Shown here: positions 56,913 through 64,000 of the stretch, piece after piece
How the letters are laid out: every line of letters starts with the position of its first letter
How positions within the stretch are numbered: position 1 is the first letter of the stretch
NCBI GenBank assembly: GCA_003260075.1
Contig: QLIY01000015.1
Coordinates: forward strand, 1-64,000
Reading direction: 5' to 3'
Source: Phallusia mammillata
Taxonomy: Eukaryota > Chordata > Ascidiacea > Phlebobranchia > Ascidiidae
Length of the DNA: 64,000 nucleotides
Position numbers and translations under genes: made by a program
Notes under the pieces: model-generated
Told to the model about the DNA's origin: nothing
The model's input: only the letters and a program-made list of their open reading frames with translations
The model's database searches: none

Positions 56913-57095
56913 GGCTAAGAGGACCCTAATTAATTTCATTTACGCATTGCAAACCATGACGTCAAAAAAAGATTGCAAACTATGACGTCACAACAAATGA
57001 CGTCATGAAAAAAAGATAACTAACCAACAAGTTAAAAACCAAATGCGAAGAGTGTAAAATCGTTCCATAGTAAAATGTAAAACATAGCCGGTATC

Positions 57096-59009
57096 TTAGT
57101 CCGTGAAAAACTCAATTAGGTTGCCGTCCGGGTCGTGGAAGAATAGTTGTTGTACATTTGTTCCATCCAAGCCTTCTCTGTGGTAACGAACACCGTGTGA
57201 TTTTAATACTTTGATCATCAGTTCCATGTCCTGGATACGAAACGCAAAGTGGGGATCACGAGAAATGATTTTCCGTTGTCGGTTGTCTGTTAGTCTGTAG
57301 AGAACACAAAAAATATAAGTATGTCACAAACACACGAGTATAATTGTAAGGCCAGAATTTAACAAAATCGTCAAAACGGTATTTTTTTATGTCAAGCAGT
57401 AGTTTTTACCTTTTATTAGCAATTAAATAAGACAAACTCAGAATTTAATCGTCTTAGAAAACAGGTAATTAGTTAACTAAGCCTATTATTATAGTACGCC
57501 AGGCCCATTGAAGGCGTTATACCTAATCAATCCGGTCACCCAAGCATTCGCCAAATGGCAAGACATAGACAAAACTAGAAGGGTGGCTTAGCACATATTG
57601 CCCTTGCATATACAATATAACCTATTTTACAACATAAATATATTTCCTATGCTTATTTTGTATTGGGTCCCATATTAGCCATCATCGTTTATAACTTTAG
57701 TCGTTTCTGCAGGCAGAAACTCATGGGTCCCCACACATGCAAAGTTGAAAATAATGCAATTCAAGAGATAACCATGAGAAAGTCGGGTGTTGTAAGGTAA
57801 AACACAGTGATCGGCACTGGGCTTAAATAATAATACTATGTAGAATACAAACTATAAAATTAGATTCACCCCAGATATTGTTTGAAGTATGTCCTATTTA
57901 ACGTTTTAAAAAACTGACCCATTTTAGGGGGCTAGTAGGGNNNNNNNNNNNNNNNNNNNNNNNNNNNNNNNNNNNNNNNNNNNNNNNNNNNNNNNNNNNN
58001 NNNNNNNNNNNNNNNNNNNNNNNNNNNNNNNNNNNNNNNNNNNNNNNNNNNNNNNNNNNNNNNNNNNNNNNNNNNNNNNNNNNNNNNNNNNNNNNNNNNN
58101 NNNNNNNNNNNNNNNNNNNNNNNNNNNNNNNNNNNNNNNNNNNNNNNNNNNNNNNNNNNNNNNNNNNNNNNNNNNNNNNNNNNNNNNNNNNNNNNNNNNN
58201 NNNNNNNNNNNNNNNNNNNNNNNNNNNNNNNNNNNNNNNNNNNNNNNNNNNNNNNNNNNNNNNNNNNNNNNNNNNNNNNNNNNNNNNNNNNNNNNNNNNN
58301 NNNNNNNNNNNNNNNNNNNNNNNNNNNNNNNNNNNNNNNNNNNNNNNNNNNNNNNNNNNNNNNNNNNNNNNNNNNNNNNNNNNNNNNNNNNNNNNNNNNN
58401 NNAAAAAAAAACGAAAAAACAGAAAAACAACAACAATTCGAGTAAAATCAATATGTGTCCCCTTCAGGGAAGGGGACCCATAATAAACCTAGCCTACTAT
58501 ATTTGAGTATCGCTAAAAACGTTCAACGCAAGGAATTTGTTGCAATGTTTCTATATTATTATTGACTACTTCTAACGAGTACCGGAAAGACTTTTCTCGT
58601 GGGTTCGAATCCCACCGGAGGCCTTTCCATATGGGAATGCCTGGGAGACCGGCTTGGTTCGGTACAACGCCTTCAATGGGCCTGGCGTACAAGGTTATTT
58701 CCAACAGACAAAATGACTGTACCTTAGACTTCCGTTAGCAGGTTCAACAATATGAAGTTTGGTGCCATTCGACATTTCAAGCCATTGAGCTACGAACGGA
58801 AATTGGGGGGTTTCCAACCGTTTGAAGCCGAGCACGCTGCTATAAAACTTCACAGTCCTGTCAGTAACAAAAACAAACAAAACATTATGCATTCTACGTA
58901 AATGACTTTTTACAGCAAGTGCACTGTTACCCACAACGCCTCACCTCGTGACGTTGTTGGCTACGAGAGTCACGTGATCAAGCGATCCCACGTTGGTAAG
59001 ATTGTCCAT
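57096..59009 (-). CDS. VOC-superfamily (glyoxalase/dioxygenase-fold) protein
   Basis: Three exons in phase, 132 aa: 58945-59009, 58723-58857, 57096-57294. Starts MDNLTNVGSLDHVTLVANNV and runs through TVKFYSSVLGFKRLE and WLEMSNGTKLHIVEP to FHDPDGNLIEFFTD. The length and the two beta-alpha-beta-beta-beta halves fit a single VOC domain. Likely metal ligands, by the usual family positions, are H12, H57, H82 and E128. VOC enzymes include glyoxalase I, fosfomycin-resistance and epimerase types; the substrate cannot be told here. Similar stand-alone proteins in plants are called glyoxalase-I-like. Intron 2 contains the 462-base N gap, so an extra exon there is possible, but the frame already closes exactly. 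It lies upstream of the FKBP15-like gene on the same strand. Confidence 0.88.
57494..57560 (+). mobile_element. SINE-like arm
   Basis: TACGCCAGGCCCATTGAAGG followed by CGTTATACC; inverted copy at 58657-58690. Same arms as the element at 7107-7283. Confidence 0.5.
57941..58402. other. Assembly gap (462 N)
   Basis: A run of N inside intron 2 of the VOC gene. It is preceded by GGGGGCTAGTAGGG and followed by a poly(A) stretch. Confidence 1.
58573..58690 (+). mobile_element. tRNA-like SINE fragment
   Basis: Contains GGGTTCGAATCCCACC, a tRNA B-box (T-loop) region, then GACCGGCTTGGTTCGGTACAA and CGCCTTCAATGGGCCTGGCG. No A-box head is visible in the sequenced part. Confidence 0.55.
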
Positions 59010-59336
59010 ATTTGGTCCGAGATCCAGATATTACAGTTTTCAAACAATCGTTTAGAATATCTTTTTTATTTTTTACCTGGAAACGTTACAAACAACGGAG
59101 CTGTTATTCCAAATCATGTTTGAAAAAATACAACCTTCTCATCACTGACAAAGATTTTTATTTCTAAATCTGAATCGTTACCTGAAAAACTTACGGCAAA
59201 AATCACATCGTTTGCTAAATTGGCAAATAAACTTACTCTTAAATGACTTGCTCGAAAGTAAATACAGTTGGGCTAAAACTTTAACACAATTTTAAGTTAA
59301 ACTTTCAGTTTACTGTTATACTTCACCTAACAACAC

Positions 59337-59609
59337 CAGTGGTGGGATTCAGCCGGTTCGCACAGGTTCTATAGAACCGTCCCACGAAATTTTATAAGAT
59401 CAGGGAACCGGTTAGCATTACTGGTTACTGTCAATGGACTTTTTGTAACAAAACCGACTGGTTAGCATTACTGGTTACTGTCAATGGATTTTTGTAACAG
59501 AATCGGCTGACATTACTGGTTACTGTCAATGGACTTTTTGTAACAGAACCGGCTGAAAGTTATGACTTTTGTAACAGAACCGGCTGACAAAAATGGAATC
59601 CCACCACTG
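59337..59609. mobile_element. AACCGG MITE, CAGTGGTGGGATTCA family, expanded
   Basis: CAGTGGTGGGATTCAGCCGG to GGAATCCCACCACTG. The word ATTACTGGTTACTGTCAATG is present three times, each followed by GA(C)TTTTTGTAACA: internal tandem growth. No clear target duplication. Confidence 0.8.
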
Positions 59610-59645
59610 CCTAAAAACCCTGTACTCAACATATCTGAGTTAAGT

Positions 59646-60040
59646 GAATCACTCTAAATCTAAAACTTTTCAACAAATCGGTTCAGTTAATCGCTAAAAC
59701 AGAATCACCCAGCTTGTTGCTTCGGAAATGAACACTATAATGAGCCTTTTTACATTAAATATTAATATACAGCTCGGATTGTTATTTGTTATTGGACAAA
59801 AGCTCAATCCAGAGAAGCTATTGCCACTTGCAAGGGTGCAATGCCCCCCCCCCGAATCACTCTAAATCTAAAACTTTTCAACAAATCGGTTCAGTTAATC
59901 GTATAAAAACAAAGGATCACCAAGTAAATGAAAACCCTAATGAGCAATTTTGCAATAAATATGAATATATAGCTCGGTTTGTTATTTGTTACTGAACAAA
60001 TAGAGATACAAAACTTTAATTCAGAGAAGCTTTTGCTGCT
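59646..60040. other. Contig-overlap duplication around 10-C tract 59844-59853
   Basis: GAATCACTCTAAATCTAAAA at 59646 recurs at 59854; about 198 bases with several indels, ending near the repeated GCTTGCAAGGGTGCAAT words. Confidence 0.88.
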
Positions 60041-60462
60041 TGCAAGGGGTGCAATAAACTTGAACGAGCCCTTTGGCCAAACGGACAGTCCCTTGCTAAT
60101 GTGATAATAACTTGTGGTGACGGGTTTTAAATACAGCAACTGATTTGTTGCTGAATTACTGTGAAGTACATAGGAGGGGGTATTGTTGCCGCATAAACAT
60201 GTATGACATCACAACCGACCACGTACTAAGTAAGGTTTACATTTAAAACTACGAACAGCTAATTTCCGCTCAATACAGTTTTTTTCTGTCTGCACAACGG
60301 AAAATTCTGAATTACAAATCATTGGCGAAAACAAAATCTGACAATAACTAGAAATTCGGCTTTCCTAAATGTTCATACAATTTATATGTTCTATATTCTG
60401 TACCAAGAAAAAGTATAAAACTCCAAGGTCATGTACTTTAGTAGGTCTTTTTAAATTACTTA

Positions 60463-61240
60463 TTTTGGGGCCCTGTGGGTGAACCGCTGGGTCATTCGGG
60501 GTAAAACTTCAGGAAGATTAAATTCGGATTAATAACTAACATCTGTCCAAATTTGAATAAATTTGAAGCACTCTTTCTTGACCAAACGAGCGTTACAAAC
60601 CAGCGTTAGACAGAATTACGTTTTGGGGGCCTGTGGGTGAACTGCTGGGTCAATCGGGGTAAAACTTCAGGAGGATTAAATTCGGATTTTAATTTAAACT
60701 ACTTTGTACAAAAAAAATAACTGACTCCTTTCATTTTAACTTAAACTTTATCTGCCAAATTATCTTCTAACTTTGAACCTCTGAATTTCAGCAACTGGGC
60801 TTATAAGACTGAACCTTAGGTGCTGTTGTCTTCAATTAAAAACCCTTTCCAACAAGAGGTTTTTCCGGTAAGCGACGTACTTCTGAAATCAGGGTCGTCA
60901 TTACCGCGTGAAGGGAGCTAAAACTTTCGTGTAAGTTGAACGTCTACGTGTTGTTGTCTGCCGGATGTTTTGACACAAACAAAGTACCCACTGTTGTTGT
61001 TCTACTGCGGATGTGTTGATTAGCTGAACGTTGTAGTTTAATTAAATACTATGCAGTACACCAACCAATAAAGTACAAAACTCTTTGGTTATGCGCGTTT
61101 TTTTATTTCACGTATTGGGGGCCTGTGGGTGGGCCGATAACTAACTGGATAACTAACTAACATTCGTGTAAATTTGAATAAGTTTGAAGCATTCTTTCCA
61201 GACAAAACGGGTGGAACAAACAAGCGTTAGACAGAACGAT
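60463..61240 (+). repeat. Three copies of the GTGGGTGAACCGCTGGG repeat
   Basis: Copies at about 60463-60610, 60622-60690 and 61115-61240. The first and third carry the TTGAAGCA(C/T)TCTTTC tail. The second is truncated after GGATTAAATTCGGATT. See also 51206-51345. Confidence 0.6.
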
Positions 61241-63699
61241 ACAAAACCAATGCCGTTTGGTTTGACATTTAAAACGTGTATGTATGAAAACCGCAGAAAA
61301 AAGTAGCGCTTATCCATTTACTAACTTTTTACAAATATGCCCCCATAACCACAGGTGTGTCTGTCTTACAACTGAAATACTTTTGTCACTTGTTAAACGT
61401 AACAGTACTCGAATAAACCTAAAATCATTTTACAAATTTCGATTTAAACTGCAAACTTTTTTGTCTGGCATAAACTGGTAAATCATTTTGAGTATTTATT
61501 AGTTTCCTTTGGCAACAAACATTCCCGGCAGCATGTGCACTGCCTTCTACTTATGACGCAGATTTGACTGCTACAGTTAAACAGTTTGCAAAATAATAAA
61601 CAACCAAAACAAAATAATTGATCAACGCTCGATACAAGTAAATTAAATTTGTATTGTAAACACAAAAAGGGTGTGCAATTCCGACTTTTTGGGCGAGTCG
61701 TGCACTCCTAGTGGACAAATTTAAGCTTTTTGCAAATGGACTAACTCAAATTCAAACACCAAGCACAACAAAAATGCTTTAGAACCACAACTGTACAAAA
61801 AAACGTTCTTAGTGGGCTTACAAACCGCTTGTACATCTATCTGTTAAAAGATGGACTAGCATTAAACTTGGCATTCAAACGTTAGGACAAAACTATCAAA
61901 AATAATAAAGAAACTAACATTGCTCCACTATCATACATACCTCACAATAGCGGTCTGTCATTTATTATTACTTCAATAATAACAATAGTTTTGTCGCAAC
62001 GTTTTAATAATGTAGTTTACAAACATTTCTACCCAACAACACAATGCCACTACCACATATACTGCACCTAATAACGCAATAATCATTTCAATCACTTGCG
62101 GAAATCTTTGTTTACATACCACGATGATATTAAATACTGCAACTGTATACTATTGTTGTTAACACTACTAATAGTTCACAGCCAGCAATTTTTTTTACTG
62201 CTTGCATAAACTCCTGTTGTTTAAAGCACAGTTGACAGTTTGCACTAAGGATGACAACAGTGATTGTTAAAACGTCTGCAAGATGGATTATATATATGCA
62301 AGTTCTCTGGTTATGTTTGTAAAAAAAATACATTAAAAAAAGTCCGTGTATAGTGTTCCTAATTCATATTTTTAAGCATTAATTTCGGACAAAAAAATTT
62401 TTCAAAAGAGAAAAAAAAAGAATTTTGTACCGGAAGTGTAGCGGAAATTGCAATATTTATATTTAACCCTTGATACAGACAAAACCGTGCAAAAAACTCC
62501 TGCCCGCCGATTAGATAATTTAAGAATAAGCCCGCCAGTATCATAACGGTCACGATTAACTAATAGGAAATACCAGATGCATTTCCGGTGCGTTAAGCGA
62601 CTGTCCGATTTGCTATTGTTAACCTTGCATCGCGATAAAGTTTATTTATATTGTGTTTATTTTTGTACACGTGGCAACTTGGTCAAACGACTTATTTAGC
62701 ATGCTTAGTTCAGTTGTTGTTGGGTTCGCTCATGTGGCTTGCTTATGTGAAAGGCTTGTATTTTTTTATATTTATGTTTATTAATAATTAATTTTTGTGA
62801 TTCTATTTGAATAAGGTAATACAAAAAGTTTACAGGCAATCATAATAAAATCGAACATATTTGTCCAGTAGATTTAGGAAATTCGATTATAATTGTTTTA
62901 ACGATCGGATCATATATGAAGTGCTAGGCCCTGCTAATAAACACGACTTGTTTTTTTGCCCAAATCCATTCCCAGTTAGCAATAATCGCTACAGGCCTAA
63001 ACATGGTCCAGCAGTTTCAATCTGTACTTACATTCGATTGGCTGCTAACGAGTAAGACGGGCGAGGTATTTCGACTGGGGTTCGGATTTGATTCGGACCT
63101 GAGTTACCTCCTTTATGCGACAATGCGCTAACTTTGAGGGCTTATTAGGGCCGAACTTTTAGCTGGTAATTTCCGTTTCGGGCCCCAATTTCAACCTATT
63201 TAACAGTATATCTCCAGAAATGCTGACAGTTAGAGCATTTTGATCTTATTAGTTGAGCACTTGTCAGAGTTGTTCAACTAAAGTTTGTTTTACATGTAGT
63301 AGTATAGAATTTGTATGTGTCAAACAACCTTTCTTTATAAGCTATGTGTTACACAGTCTACTCACGGTTGTACAGCAATCAGTGGATCATGTAAAAGTTG
63401 CACAGATGATTGGGGATTGGCAGTTGTTGGCATTCCAGGAAGCGAAACGGAAACTACAGAAAAAAATGTATAACAAATTAAAAATTGTAAAACACTAAAC
63501 AAGACTTCTTGCAACCACTGTAATAGAATCTTGGCCTAATTCGGACAAAACATAAGGTACAAATTATTTGTAATGTGGTAAGACTTTAACTAATCGACAT
63601 CAGTTAATCCGGAAAAATTTTCAGACCAAACATGTCCGGATTAACCGAGGTGTACTATATGTATTTAAACGAAAAGGTTCAGACAGAAAAGAAATAAAT

Positions 63700-64000
63700 C
63701 ATGTGTTACTGTTCCCATGTTTATTTAAAACGTTTAATTTTTAGTCCCGTCGATTTTATTTCTAACCTCCTGGAGTTAGATTTTAATTGCGTTCACAATT
63801 CGTTCGCATGTAGACATTATACGTCCCATCTGTTCTGCTGGGTAAAGTTATAAGCCTCACTAACAACTGCTAACAAACAGTTTTACAATGAATAACATAC
63901 CCCCCCCCCCATGTGTTACTGTTCCCATGTTTATTTAAAACGTTTAATTTTTAGTCCTGTCGATTTTATTTCTAACCTCCTGGAGTTTGATTTTAATTGT
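63700..64000. other. Contig-overlap duplication around C tract 63900-63910
   Basis: ATGTGTTACTGTTCCCATGT...TGATTTTAATTG begins at 63700 and again at 63911, running to the window edge with two or three differences. Confidence 0.9.

Larger units (their letters stand above)
55228..57095. other. Region between the FKBP15-like gene and the VOC gene
   Basis: About 1.9 kb where the FKBP domain exons were expected but not found. Holds an AACCGG MITE (55399-55717), a contig overlap at 55903-56070 around the 10-C tract 55986-55995, and a hAT-like MITE at 56506-56912. One N lies at 56703 beside a short local repeat. Confidence 0.55.
59010..64000. other. Right-hand region without recognised genes
   Basis: No exon of a known family was recognised on either strand over about 5 kb. 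It contains an AACCGG MITE (59337-59609), a contig overlap (59646-60040), the GTGGGTGAACCGCTGGG repeat three times (60463-61240), and a contig overlap at the end (63700-64000). Missing 5' exons of the FKBP15-like gene could lie here or beyond, but I see none. Confidence 0.5.

Noticed and set aside
57924..58451. Long ORF of unknown residues
   Set aside because: It is the 462-base N gap.
58590..58630. Functional tRNA gene (B-box GGGTTCGAATCCC)
   Set aside because: The 5' half with an A-box is absent and the sequence continues into the dispersed arm found at 7107-7283.
60841..64000. Several ORFs of 60-85 codons on both strands
   Set aside because: No splice-linked partners, no recognisable motifs, composition like intergenic AT-rich DNA.
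1..64000. CRISPR arrays, bacterial operons or a phage-defence system
   Set aside because: The window is intron-containing animal DNA. The regular repeats seen are MITEs, a minisatellite and contig-overlap artefacts.

Overview
This is a eukaryotic, AT-rich nuclear fragment from an animal. It has short conserved exons, GT-AG introns of a few hundred bases, many short inverted-repeat transposons, and metazoan gene families (golgin-97, FKBP15, mitoribosomal L32, an adhesion-type 7TM receptor). Compact genes plus very high allelic divergence suggest a solitary ascidian tunicate such as Ciona. That is an inference; no species-diagnostic sequence was tested.

All six recognisable genes lie on the minus strand. 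In transcription order from the right: a small VOC/glyoxalase-fold protein (59009-57096, its second intron spanning a 462-base N gap); an FKBP15/WAFL-like endosomal coiled-coil protein (55227-41590, 19 visible exons, N-terminal domains not seen); an adhesion-GPCR-like seven-helix receptor (35084-28020); mitochondrial ribosomal protein L32 (26923-26465); golgin-97/GOLGA1 (25739-11725, 21 exons, GRIP domain); and a secreted GH16 beta-glucanase with two C-terminal X8/CBM43-like modules (7410-686, 9 exons). Reading frame and intron phase close exactly across every joined exon. The genes do not form a pathway. Golgin-97 and FKBP15 both belong to Golgi/endosome traffic, but they are separate transcription units.

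The strongest non-genic signal is about 30 short homopolymer tracts, nearly all exactly 10 G (11 where a neighbouring base is G). Most are flanked by a near-identical copy of the same 50-900 bases on both sides. They look like a fixed spacer between contigs, often alternative alleles, that overlap but were not merged. The tracts read as G up to 52.0 kb and as C from 54.7 kb, so a block was reverse-complemented. Several exons therefore appear twice, and these are not real duplications. The paired copies also display the heterozygosity of the animal directly.

Intergenic DNA and introns are filled with hAT-like MITEs (CAGTGGTT..., CAGTGGTGGGATTCA..., CAGGGGTCACC...), several with clear 8-bp target-site duplications, plus tRNA-derived SINE-like elements and a degenerate minisatellite. 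No CRISPR array, rRNA or convincing functional tRNA gene was seen.
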